Positions 33,104 to 41,094 of a stretch of 64,000 nucleotides of DNA are shown here, in pieces. The translations under genes and the position numbers were made by a program. The DNA is from JAFMJV01 sp034436555. GTDB lineage: Bacteria > Chloroflexota > Limnocylindria > Limnocylindrales > CSP1-4. The stretch spans positions 1 through 64,000 of the forward strand of contig DAOTUU010000060.1 in assembly GCA_034436555.1 (NCBI GenBank). The letters are read 5' to 3'. A model generated the notes under the pieces. It was given only the letters and a program-made list of their open reading frames with translations. It had not been told where the DNA came from and made no database searches. The first letter of the stretch is position 1. Every line of letters begins with the position of its first letter.

Positions 33104-33943
33104 CTACTTGACCGAGCCTGCCGTCAGACCCCCCACGAGCCACTTCTCGATGAGCACGAACAGGATCACCACCGGCACGATGGCCACCAGCGAGGAGGCG
33201 AACAGGTACTGCCACTGGACGTCGTACAGGCCGATGAACACGGTCACGCCCACGGTCAGCGGCTGGACATCGGGCGTGCCGGTGAGCGTGAGCGCGATCA
33301 CGAACTCGTTCCACGCCGCGATGAACGTGAAGATCACGGCCGTGACGATGCCCGGCATCGCAAGCGGGATGGTGATCCGGCGCAGGGTGCCCAGCCGGCC
33401 GCATCCGTCGATCGCGGCGGCCTCCTCCAGCTCCACGGGGATCGTGGAGATGTAGCCGCTCATGATCCAGATGGAGAACGCCAGGTTGAACGCGGCGTTC
33501 ACGATGATGAGCGCAAGGTACGAGTTCACCAACCCGAAGCCCACGAACTCGCGGTAGATGCCGATGACGAGCGCCGTGGGCGCGAACATCTGGGTCGCGA
33601 TGACGAGAAGCAGGAACGCGCTCCGTCCCCGGTAGCGGTGGCGCGCGGTGTAGTACGCCGCGGGCAGCGAGACGATGAGCACCACGAGCGTCGAGAACGT
33701 GGAGATGATGATGCTGCTCTTGAGGTACCCACCCACGGGCGCCTCGGTCCAGACCTTGATGAAGTTGTCCCAGGCGAAATGGCTGGGCAGGAACGTGGGC
33801 GGGATCTGGAACAGCTCGTCGGCGGGCCGCAGCGCCGTGAGCAGCATCTGGAGGTAGGGCGCCAGGAACAGGAACGCGATGAGGTAGGCCAGGCCCGCCG
33901 TGAGGGCCTTGCGCAGGGGGGTGCGGGTCAGCGCGTCGGTCAT
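33104..33943 (-). CDS. Carbohydrate ABC transporter permease (MalG/UgpE type)
   Basis: 279 aa from ATG 33943, which overlaps the upstream permease stop by ATGA. Six TM helices; LAYLIAFLFLAPYLQMLLTA is the first. The EAA loop that docks the ATPase is EEAAAIDGCGRLGTLRRITI, followed by LAMPGIVTAVIFTFIAAWNE, the signature of sugar permeases of the CUT1 group. It pairs with the product of 33940-34893 to form the channel. No ATP-binding subunit is encoded in the operon; an MsmX/UgpC-like shared ATPase is expected elsewhere. Confidence 0.93.
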   Translation of the reverse strand: MTDALTRTPLRKALTAGLAYLIAFLFLAPYLQMLLTALRPADELFQIPPTFLPSHFAWDNFIKVWTEAPVGGYLKSSIIISTFSTLVVLIVSLPAAYYTARHRYRGRSAFLLLVIATQMFAPTALVIGIYREFVGFGLVNSYLALIIVNAAFNLAFSIWIMSGYISTIPVELEEAAAIDGCGRLGTLRRITIPLAMPGIVTAVIFTFIAAWNEFVIALTLTGTPDVQPLTVGVTVFIGLYDVQWQYLFASSLVAIVPVVILFVLIEKWLVGGLTAGSVK

Positions 33944-34893
33944 TGGTCGCGCCACCGCACGGTGCGCAGGTAGAGCGCCACGATGACCAGGATGATCGCG
34001 AAGTTGATCACCGCCATGGCGCCCGACTGGCCGATGTTCTGGTTCTTGAAGGCCAGCTTGTACATGAACGTGGTGGTCGTGTCGGTGGTGTAGCCCGGCC
34101 CGCCCTTGGTCATCACCCAGATGATGGGGAAGGAGTTGAACACGTTGATGACGTTGATGAGCGTCGCCACCATCAGGGCGGCCCGCAGCAGCGGCAGCGT
34201 GAGCGCGCGGTAGGCCTGCCAGCCGGTGGCGCCGTCCACGCGTCCGGCCTCGTAGATGTCATGGGGGATCGCCTGCATGCCCGCCAGGATCACGTAGGTC
34301 GTGAACGGCAGGGACACGAACACGGCCACCGCCATCATCCAGATGAAGGACGTGCTCGCGTCGCCCAGCCAGGCGACCGGCTCCGATATGAGCCCGAACG
34401 TCTCGAGGATGAGGTTCGTGACACCGTAGTAGGCGTCCAGCATCCAGCGCCAGATGGTCGACGTCATGACCACCGACGCGGCCCACGGGATGATGAGCGC
34501 CCAGCGCACCAGGCGCCGTCCCGGGTAGCGCGCATCGAGCAGCAGCGCCAGGCCCAGCGACAGCAGGATCGTGACGCCCACGACCACGACGACCCACACG
34601 ATCGTCCGGGTGAGGACACCCGGCAGCTCGGGATTGGCGAGCAGCTTCTGGTAGTTGTCGGGGAACGCCCAGCCCTTGGTCAGGCCGGAGATGCTGATCT
34701 TGAGCAGCGAGGTCTGGAACATCTCCCAGGCCGGCCACAGCACGACCCCGAAGATGAGGATGAGCGCGGGCCCGATCCAGGGCAGCGGCCCCAGGTCGAT
34801 GCGCCGTCGACGCCCGGGGCCGGCCGGCGCAGGCGCGTCGGACGCCGATGCCGTCGCGGTCCCCCTGTCACGCTCGGTGAGCGCGTCCGTCAC
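33940..34893 (-). CDS. Carbohydrate ABC transporter permease (MalF/UgpA type)
   Basis: 317 aa from a GTG at 34893. The long N-terminal cytoplasmic arm is followed by GPLPWIGPALILIFGVVLWP and five further TM segments. The EAA loop reads IYEAGRVDGATGWQAYRALT, then LPLLRAALMVATLINVINVF. It belongs to the CUT1 sugar importers. A strong hairpin lies in the 80 bp between this gene and the binding-protein gene upstream, which would lower permease expression relative to the binding protein. Confidence 0.93.
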   Translation of the reverse strand: MTDALTERDRGTATASASDAPAPAGPGRRRRIDLGPLPWIGPALILIFGVVLWPAWEMFQTSLLKISISGLTKGWAFPDNYQKLLANPELPGVLTRTIVWVVVVVGVTILLSLGLALLLDARYPGRRLVRWALIIPWAASVVMTSTIWRWMLDAYYGVTNLILETFGLISEPVAWLGDASTSFIWMMAVAVFVSLPFTTYVILAGMQAIPHDIYEAGRVDGATGWQAYRALTLPLLRAALMVATLINVINVFNSFPIIWVMTKGGPGYTTDTTTTFMYKLAFKNQNIGQSGAMAVINFAIILVIVALYLRTVRWRDQ

Positions 34894-34917
34894 GGTCCAG
34901 CTCCCCCGGAAACCGTC

Positions 34918-34949
34918 GTGGGGGCCCCGCCAGCGGCGGAGACCCCCAC
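34918..34949 (-). promoter_or_regulatory. Stem-loop between binding-protein and permease genes
   Basis: GTGGGGGCCCCGCC (34918-34931) pairs with GGCGGAGACCCCCAC (34935-34949) around AGC with one mismatch. It lies 25 bp after the binding-protein stop and before the permease GTG. Such hairpins commonly cause partial termination or protect the upstream mRNA. A minus-strand TAGCAT at 34968-34963 could also be an internal promoter. Confidence 0.6.
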
Positions 34950-34973
34950 GCGCGTGTTCCGGATGCTAGCGAA

Positions 34974-36203
34974 TCAGCCGCCGGTCGCGACGGCCTGGAT
35001 CGCGTCCAGCACCGCCTGCGGGTCGGCGCCCTGGACGCCGGTGCCGATGGTCTGCTGGACCTGGCCCTGGACGGCCGGCCAGTTGGCCTGGTCGCCGGGG
35101 TAGAACACGGCCGTCGGCAGGACGTCGACGAACGGCTTCATCGCGGGGTCCGCCGACACCACGGGCGCCGCCGAGAGGGTCGCGGGCAGGAAGCCACCCG
35201 CGGCCTTCAGGAAGGCGGCGTAGTTGTCGGGCTGGAACAGGTGGGTCAGGAAGCCCTGGATGCCCGCCTGGTTGTTGTCCTTCTTGAAGCCGAAGAAGTA
35301 GTCCTGGACGCCCAGCGTCACGGACTGCTTGCCGTCGTTGGCGATGAACGGCGAGACCTGATACGGCACGGACGCGCCGGCCTTCTCCATGACCGAGGGC
35401 AGGAAGATGGCGCCGTTGGTCATGGCGGCCTTGCCCTGGTAGAACAGCGGCCATGCGCCGTCGGTGCGGTTCGTGGTGGCCGGGCTGGCCTGGGTGCAGC
35501 CCTCATCGACGAGCTGCTTGAGGAACGTGAGGGTCTCGACGTTCTCGGGGCTGTTGACGACCCACGCGCCGTCCTTGAAGTAGCCGCCGCCGTTGCCGCC
35601 CGCCCAGATGAAGAACTCGGCCTGGGCCTCCTCGGGACCGAGGGGCATGGCCAGCGGGATGATGTCCGGCGTCGTCTCCTTGATCTGCTTGCACGCGGCG
35701 AGCAGCTCCGACCAGGTCGCCGGGACCTTCTCCACGCCGGCTGCGGCGAGCAGGTCCGGGTTGGAGAAGAACAGGCGGTCCGACGCGAGGTCCGGCACCG
35801 CGTAGGCCGTGCCCTCGTACTTGGAGTTCTCCATGAACGCCGGGATGATGTCCGCGAGGACCTCCGGCGACACGATCTGGTCCGCGGGGTAGAGCAGGTC
35901 ATCCGCCGCGAAGCTCGCGAAGTAGTTGAGGTTCGCGATGTCCGGCATCTGGCCGGTCTGGACCAGGGTCTTGATCTTCTGGTCGATGTCGTTCCAGGAG
36001 ACGACCTCGACCTGGACGTCGTACTGCGGGTTCGCCTCCTCGAAGCTCGCCGCGAGCTGATCGAAGTAGGGCTGCATGTCCGTCGTGTACTGCGCGGCGA
36101 TCATGGAGATCACCTGCTTGTCCTGCGCGGACGCGATGCTCCCGACACTCAGCGCGAGCGTGGCGGCGGCCCCCACGGCCACCAAACGGACGGATCGATT
36201 CAT
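34974..36203 (-). CDS. Extracellular sugar-binding protein of ABC transporter
   Basis: 409 aa from ATG 36203, with AGGGAAAG upstream. Signal peptide SVRLVAVGAAATLALSVGSI, ASAQ cleavage, no lipobox cysteine. FDQLAASFEEANPQYDVQVE, then IKTLVQTGQMPDIANLNYFA, and GTAYAVPDLASDRLFFSNPD are typical cluster-1 (CUT1) solute-binding protein motifs; many aromatic residues in the cleft (WAGGNGGGYF) suit sugar stacking. It is the first gene of the five-gene operon with two permeases, ROK kinase and aldolase. The substrate is a carbohydrate of unknown identity. Confidence 0.92.
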   Translation of the reverse strand: MNRSVRLVAVGAAATLALSVGSIASAQDKQVISMIAAQYTTDMQPYFDQLAASFEEANPQYDVQVEVVSWNDIDQKIKTLVQTGQMPDIANLNYFASFAADDLLYPADQIVSPEVLADIIPAFMENSKYEGTAYAVPDLASDRLFFSNPDLLAAAGVEKVPATWSELLAACKQIKETTPDIIPLAMPLGPEEAQAEFFIWAGGNGGGYFKDGAWVVNSPENVETLTFLKQLVDEGCTQASPATTNRTDGAWPLFYQGKAAMTNGAIFLPSVMEKAGASVPYQVSPFIANDGKQSVTLGVQDYFFGFKKDNNQAGIQGFLTHLFQPDNYAAFLKAAGGFLPATLSAAPVVSADPAMKPFVDVLPTAVFYPGDQANWPAVQGQVQQTIGTGVQGADPQAVLDAIQAVATGG

Positions 36204-36362
36204 GGGCTTTCCCTGTCCTCCAGCTTCCGACTGTCTGGCCGGCGGCCCGGGCCGCGCTCCTCCGCGCGCCCCGGGGTCGATGCTCGACGACGTCCGCGGC
36301 CGGTCGGCTGCGTGCATCATCGCGCATCCACTTTGTAAAGGCAACGTACTTTCTTGGGATTC

Positions 36363-37355
36363 TCAGCCGTTGGTGACGAGCAGCTTCCCCCGGGCCTCGC
36401 CGGAGGCCAACAGACGGTAGGCGTCCGGCACCGCCTCGAGCGGGTGGACCGAGTCGATGACCGGCCGAACCGCGCCATCGCGCACCAGCCCCAGGACCGT
36501 CCGCAGGTCGGCCGCATCGTTGGGCTTCCACTGGAGCATCAGGCCCAGCGACCGTGGGCGGGCCACCAGCGACAGCAGTGGTCCGAGTGCCATGCCCTGG
36601 AGGATGCGCGGCGTGGACGGGCCGCCGAACGTGGTGTAGCGCCCGGCCGGCGCCAGGACCGCCAGCCAGTCGAGAACGGACCGGTTGCCGGCCGCATCCA
36701 CGATCGCGTCGTACCGCCGACCATTCCGGAACACGTCCTCGCGCGTGTGGTCGATGACTCGATCGGCCCCCAGGTTCCGGACGATGTCCAGCTTGGCCGT
36801 TCGCGCCACGCCGGTCACCTCGGCCGCACCTGCGATCTTGGCCAGCTGGACCGAGAACGGGCCGGTGCAGCCGGACGCGCCATTGACCAGCACCCGCTTG
36901 CCCGACGCATCCGGCCAGGCGCCCACCATCCGCAGGCCCTGGAGTGCGATCAACGCCGACTCGGGGAGCGTCGCGGCATCCTCCAGCGAGACGCCGTCGG
37001 GAATGCGGTGCCATGCTCGTTCCGGGGCCTTGGCGAGCTCCGCGAAGGCACCCATGCCGTGCTCTGTCAGGTTTGCGGTGACGCGATCGCCGGGTCGCAG
37101 GCTGGTCGCGTTGGAGCCGACCGAGACGACCTCGCCCGCCGCGTCCAGGCCCACCCTCCTGATGCGCGGGCGGCGCATGCCCACCACCACCCGGGAGATC
37201 GCGGGACGCGCGGTCAGGTAGTCCAGGTCGGCGTGGTTGAACGAGGCGAACCGGATGCGGACCACGACGTCGTCCGCGGTGGGGACCGGGTCGGGGACGG
37301 TCTCCAGGCGCAGCACGTCGGGCGATCCGTAGCGGTCGCGGATCCAGGCACGCAT
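36363..37355 (-). CDS. MDR-family NAD(P)-dependent alcohol dehydrogenase/quinone reductase
   Basis: 330 aa from ATG 37355. MRAWIRDRYGSPDVLRLE and SFNHADLDYLTARP open the GroES-like domain; GLDAAGEVVSVGSNATSL lacks the catalytic-zinc His/Glu pattern, as in quinone-reductase-like members. The Rossmann part has RVLVNGASGCTGPFSVQLAK and YDAIVDAAGNRSVLDWL, and the protein ends GEARGKLLVTNG. The ATG follows a minus-strand TAGCAT (37369-37364) by 8 nt, pointing to a leaderless message. It is a relative of the frameshifted enzyme at 29593. Confidence 0.9.
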   Translation of the reverse strand: MRAWIRDRYGSPDVLRLETVPDPVPTADDVVVRIRFASFNHADLDYLTARPAISRVVVGMRRPRIRRVGLDAAGEVVSVGSNATSLRPGDRVTANLTEHGMGAFAELAKAPERAWHRIPDGVSLEDAATLPESALIALQGLRMVGAWPDASGKRVLVNGASGCTGPFSVQLAKIAGAAEVTGVARTAKLDIVRNLGADRVIDHTREDVFRNGRRYDAIVDAAGNRSVLDWLAVLAPAGRYTTFGGPSTPRILQGMALGPLLSLVARPRSLGLMLQWKPNDAADLRTVLGLVRDGAVRPVIDSVHPLEAVPDAYRLLASGEARGKLLVTNG

Positions 37356-37363
37356 GGTCCGCG

Positions 37364-37369
37364 ATGCTA
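37364..37369 (-). promoter_or_regulatory. -10 box TAGCAT, leaderless geometry
   Basis: Minus-strand TAGCAT, 8 nt (CGCGGACC), then ATG 37355. No Shine-Dalgarno sequence. Confidence 0.45.
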
Positions 37370-37387
37370 GCGCACCGCGCGACGGAC

Positions 37388-37600
37388 GCCGCGGACACGA
37401 AGCTGCCCGGATGAACCTTCGTCTCGGCCCTTGGCTCGTCGCACCGAGCTGACGCTCTGCGCTGACGATCCTGGCGTTCTCGTCGGCCCATCCGGGCAGG
37501 GATGACGATAGGGGTCGACCGCCGATGGAGGCAAGCGGGTTGTCCACGAGTCGGCGAAGATGTCGCGCGGCTGTCCACCGCGTGTCCCCAGCGGCTGTGA
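37388..37600. repeat. Intergenic repeat, left copy (~210 bp)
   Basis: Shares with 37786-38075 the block CACGAAG-TGCCCGGATGAAC (37395-37414), CCGGGCAGGGATGACGATA, and GGCAAGCGGGTTGTCCACGA, in the same order. The first block contains an inverted repeat ACGAAG[GC]T-N10-ACCTTCGT. Together with the right copy it accounts for most of the 804-bp gap between the dehydrogenase and TauE genes. Confidence 0.75.
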
Positions 37601-37785
37601 ATCGACGGCGCCTGGCGTGCCCAGCCGCGTGATGGCGGATGGTCCCGTGTGCGTGCGACGCGGGCGCGGAGACGGCCTGCCGCCCGAGGCCTGCCGCCCG
37701 CCGTCCGCCTCTGCCCGCCGTCCGCCTCTGCCCGGCGCCGCCCGCGGCCCGGCGCCCGCCTCGGCCCGCGGTCCCTGTCTGGACA

Positions 37786-38075
37786 CCGCCGCGCACACGA
37801 AGGTGCCCGGATGAACCTTCGTTCGATGCCTTCCCCGCTGCGCCCGGGCTCACGCCCCGCGCCTGCGGTGGTCCGCCCCGCCTGGGACTCGCGTCCCCGC
37901 GCTGTGCGGTCGGGCCGCTCCGCTCCGGGCTTGCGCCCCGCGCCTGCGGTCCCTGGCTACTGTCGTCGGCCCCTCCGGGCAGAGATGACGATACGCGTCG
38001 TCCGGCGATGAAGGCAAGCGGGTTGTCCACGACTTCCGAGGAACGCGCCGCGTCTATCCACCACCCATCCCCAGT
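37786..38075. repeat. Intergenic repeat, right copy (~290 bp)
   Basis: Same landmarks as the left copy: ACGAAGGTGCCCGGATGAAC with a perfect 8-bp stem (ACGAAGGT/ACCTTCGT), CCGGGCAGAGATGACGATA and GGCAAGCGGGTTGTCCACGA, with a roughly 80-bp GC-rich insertion between the first two. Between the copies (37601-37785) lies GC-rich sequence with short GCCCGC-type repeats and no gene. Confidence 0.75.
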
Positions 38076-38159
38076 GACGGTGCACGAACGCCGGGCAGGG
38101 CACCGACGATGGTGGTAGGCCGCCACGCCCGCGAGCCCGGCCGCGTATCCTCGGGTCCA

Positions 38160-38996
38160 GTGAGCGCAGCCCTCGTCGCCTTCCTCGTGTCCATCGGTGC
38201 CGGCGGGTTCGGCGCCCTCGTGGGCATCGGTGGCGGGCTCATCATCGTGCCGGTGCTGTCCACGCTCCTGGGCTACGACATCAAGGCCGCCATCGCCGCG
38301 AGCCTGATCGGGGTCATCGCCACCAGCGTGGCGGCGAGCGGCCACTACATCGCCGCGGGCGTCGCGGACCGGCGCCTGGGTGTCACGCTGCTGGTGGCCA
38401 CGGCGCTCGGCGGCCTGACGGGCGGCGTCGTGGCGCGCTTCCTGGACGGCCGCCTGCTCGCCCTGCTGTTCGGCGTGCTGCTGCTGTTCGTGGCCCTCCA
38501 GATGACCCGACAGCTGCGCGGGTCCGCGGGCCTGGTCCACGCCGCCGCGACCACCGGATCGCACACGCTGCGGTCCAGCTACGTCGAGCCGTCCACGGGA
38601 CAGACCGTGGTCTATCGTGCGGCCCGGCTGCCGCTCGGGTCCGCCATCAGCTACGTGGCGGGCAACATCTCGGGGCTCCTGGGCGTGGGCGGTGGGATCA
38701 TCAACGTGCCCACCATGAACGTGGTGATGAGCGTGCCCATCCGTGTCGCGACGACGACCTCCACGTTCATGCTCGGCGCCACCGCCGCGACGAGCGCCAT
38801 GGTCTACACGTCCACCGGGCAGCTGGACCCGCTGCTCGCGGCGCCGGTCGCGCTCGGCGTGTTCCTTGGGGCGCGCTCCGGGGCGCGGCTGTCGCACCGG
38901 GTCAGTCCCCGCCAGCTGCGCATCACGTTCATCCTGGTCGCGCTGTTCTTCGCGTTCCAGATGTTCCTCAAGGTCGCGACGTGGGGACAGGCGTGA
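38160..38996 (+). CDS. TauE/SafE-family (TSUP) anion permease
   Basis: About 278 aa from the GTG at 38160; an upstream GTG at 38109 would add 17 residues. Two homologous halves each start with the family motif: GFGALVGIGGGLIIVPVLST near residue 20 and ISGLLGVGGGIINVPTMNVV near 175. Eight or so TM helices. TSUP proteins export or import sulfite, sulfonates or related organic anions. A TATCCT box (38146-38151) lies 8 nt before the GTG, so the message may be leaderless. The stop overlaps the next start. Confidence 0.9.
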   Translation: MSAALVAFLVSIGAGGFGALVGIGGGLIIVPVLSTLLGYDIKAAIAASLIGVIATSVAASGHYIAAGVADRRLGVTLLVATALGGLTGGVVARFLDGRLLALLFGVLLLFVALQMTRQLRGSAGLVHAAATTGSHTLRSSYVEPSTGQTVVYRAARLPLGSAISYVAGNISGLLGVGGGIINVPTMNVVMSVPIRVATTTSTFMLGATAATSAMVYTSTGQLDPLLAAPVALGVFLGARSGARLSHRVSPRQLRITFILVALFFAFQMFLKVATWGQA

Positions 38997-39361
38997 CGCC
39001 GCAGCCACCGGTCGGCATCCCGGCACGCCCCGGCAGCCGTGCCACGCGCCTGTCGCTCGCGGTGGGCACCACCCTCAGCGTGGTCTGCTTCGGCGTGGCC
39101 CTCGCGCTCGCCTTCGCCGGTCGACCGGAGGGCGGGGGGCCCATGGCGGACCTGGGTGCGGTCATCGCCTCCGCGGCGGCGCTGGAGTCCTGGGGCTGGG
39201 CCACGCTGGGCACCTATGCCGTCATCGCGTCGCCGGTGGCCGCGATCGCGACGACGGCCCTGGAGCACGCGCGAGTCCATGACCGGCGCACGGCGTGGAC
39301 CGCGGCCGCGGTGCTCGGCATCCTGGGAGCGAGCCTCGCGATCTCGCTGCTGGGCCGCTGA
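38993..39361 (+). CDS. DUF1634-type membrane protein (TSUP partner)
   Basis: 122 aa from a GTG overlapping the TauE stop. Three TM segments: RLSLAVGTTLSVVCFGVALA, LGTYAVIASPVAAIATTALE and TAAAVLGILGASLAISLLGR. Small three-helix proteins of the DUF1634 family are regularly encoded next to TauE/SafE permeases and may be accessory subunits. The gene order and overlap support that here; assignment is from size, topology and neighbourhood. Confidence 0.75.
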   Translation: MTPQPPVGIPARPGSRATRLSLAVGTTLSVVCFGVALALAFAGRPEGGGPMADLGAVIASAAALESWGWATLGTYAVIASPVAAIATTALEHARVHDRRTAWTAAAVLGILGASLAISLLGR

Positions 39362-39390
39362 CGGGGGACTCGTCTGACGGGAGTCCCGTC
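39360..39390. terminator. Hairpin between convergent genes
   Basis: GACGGGGGACTC (39360-39371) and GAGTCCCGTC (39381-39390) form a stem with one bulge, overlapping the DUF1634 stop and ending 3 bp before the DUF885 stop. It could terminate both strands. Confidence 0.45.
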
Positions 39391-39392
39391 GA

Positions 39393-41045
39393 TCACGCGT
39401 CGCCGAGCATGGCCCGAGCCGCCAGCCCCGGCGGCAGCGACCCGCTCCGGGCGAGGTCGTCATGGAAGGTGCGCAGCACCGCGGGGTCCAGGTCCGCGAT
39501 GGCCGTGTCCCCCAGTCCGCGCTTCGCCAGCCATCTCGTGCGGATGTCCAGGATGGCGAGACAGCCCGTGAGGTACGCGCTCGCCTGCGTGGGCCACCAG
39601 GCATACCGTCCGATCTCCGCGCGGGCGGTCGGCTCGGGCATCGCGAGGCGCTCCACGAGGAAGTCGACCCCCTCCTCGAACGTCATCTCACCCAGGTGCA
39701 GGCTGGTGTCGATGATGATGCGGGCGGCCCGGAAGATCGTCGCCTCCAGGTGATACAGCTCCTGGAGCGGATCCCCGAAGAAGCCGCGCTCGCGCATGAC
39801 CCGCTCCGCGTAGAGCGCCCAGCCCTCGTTGAAGTAGGGCGTGGACAGGACGCGCCGGAGCTTCGGGGCGTGGATGCGGCGCATCACCAGGTGCCAGTGG
39901 TGGCCCGGGTAGGCCTCGTGGACGGCGGTCGTGGGGATGCCGCCGTGGTTGTTGTTCTCGAGGCGGCTGTCGATCTCCTCCGGGCTCGCCCCGTCGGGTG
40001 CGTACGGCACGAAGAAGTGGCCGGTGAGCGAGTCCGAGAACGCGGGCGGCGCCATGTACGACGCGACGCCCAGCACGGGACGCTGGAACACGGGAGACGG
40101 CTCGACCGCGCAGTGCTCTCCCTCGGGCAGGCTGACCAGGCCCTCGTGCGCAAGGAAGTCGCGGGCGCGCTCGGTCCACACCTCGTAGACCTGGCGCATC
40201 GCCTCCTCCGTGAGCGGATGGTCCTTGTTCGCGCGAGCGATGACCTCGTGCCAGTCCGGCGTACCCGCGATGCGGTCGGCGAGGGCGCGCATCTCCGCGT
40301 CCAGCCGGTCGAACTCGCGGCGGCCCAGGTCGCGCAGGCCGCGGGCGTCATAGGGGAGGGCCTCGCGCTCCCCGAGGATGGCGCTGTAGCGCTGCTCTCC
40401 GAACACCCAGGACCCGTGCGCCTCGTTCGCGAAGGCACCCAGGAACGCCGCCCAGCGGTCCAGCGCCTCAGCCACCGGCTCGCCCGCGGCGCGCAGGCGA
40501 TCACGCAGCTCGGGCGCCGTCGCCTCCGCGGGCAGCAGCTCGCGGACGTAGCGCGCGGTGCTCCTCGCGGAGGCCAGCCCGCGGTTGACGATGATGGGAT
40601 GGGCGAGCGCCGGGTCCAGGTTGGCGTGACCGTGCTCCAGCAGCGCGGGAGCGAGCGCCAGCCGGGCGCAGGCCGCCTCGACTAGGTCCTCCTCCGGGCG
40701 CAGGCGATGGAGGAACAGCGTGAACAGCCCGTTCGAGATGGGCCCCGAGTAGACGAGCGGGTCGCGCCTCCAGCCCTGCCACTCCGCCAGGACCAGGCGA
40801 CCCCGGAGCATCGCGATCGCGAGGTCGCGGTCGATGCGCTCGTCCGCGCTCAGCTCGGTGTCCGGCAGCGCCGCGAATCGGGCCAGGAACGCCGCCCAGT
40901 CGGACTCGCGCAGCTCGAAGGCGGTCGCCGAGAGGTCGTCGAGGAGGTCGTCGTAGCCGGTCAGCCCGAGGCTGCTGGCCAGGGTGGGCGAGTGGCGGTA
41001 CTCGGTCTGAAGGAAGTCGTCGACCAGCTGGGCGAGCGTGGTCAT
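39393..41045 (-). CDS. DUF885-family putative metallopeptidase
   Basis: 550 aa from ATG 41045 with GGGAGGAG upstream. The zinc motif HEAYPGHHWHLVM near residue 373 fits the HExxxGHH pattern of DUF885, a gluzincin-like family; FNEGWALYAERVM about 40 residues later supplies the third ligand Glu. The N-terminal half is helical (LGLTGYDDLLDDLSATAFEL). No signal peptide, so it is cytoplasmic. Family members are thought to be carboxypeptidase- or oligopeptidase-like; the substrate is unknown. It is a full-length member. Confidence 0.88.
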   Translation of the reverse strand: MTTLAQLVDDFLQTEYRHSPTLASSLGLTGYDDLLDDLSATAFELRESDWAAFLARFAALPDTELSADERIDRDLAIAMLRGRLVLAEWQGWRRDPLVYSGPISNGLFTLFLHRLRPEEDLVEAACARLALAPALLEHGHANLDPALAHPIIVNRGLASARSTARYVRELLPAEATAPELRDRLRAAGEPVAEALDRWAAFLGAFANEAHGSWVFGEQRYSAILGEREALPYDARGLRDLGRREFDRLDAEMRALADRIAGTPDWHEVIARANKDHPLTEEAMRQVYEVWTERARDFLAHEGLVSLPEGEHCAVEPSPVFQRPVLGVASYMAPPAFSDSLTGHFFVPYAPDGASPEEIDSRLENNNHGGIPTTAVHEAYPGHHWHLVMRRIHAPKLRRVLSTPYFNEGWALYAERVMRERGFFGDPLQELYHLEATIFRAARIIIDTSLHLGEMTFEEGVDFLVERLAMPEPTARAEIGRYAWWPTQASAYLTGCLAILDIRTRWLAKRGLGDTAIADLDPAVLRTFHDDLARSGSLPPGLAARAMLGDA

Positions 41046-41094
41046 GGCGGGGTCTCCTCCCGGGTGCGGCGGTCGGCGGTCAGGGGCGCCGTGG

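Noticed and set aside
37601..38050. Open frames in the dehydrogenase-tauE gap
   Set aside because: The peptides are Pro/Arg-rich, have no start signals, and follow the duplicated intergenic repeat rather than codon structure.
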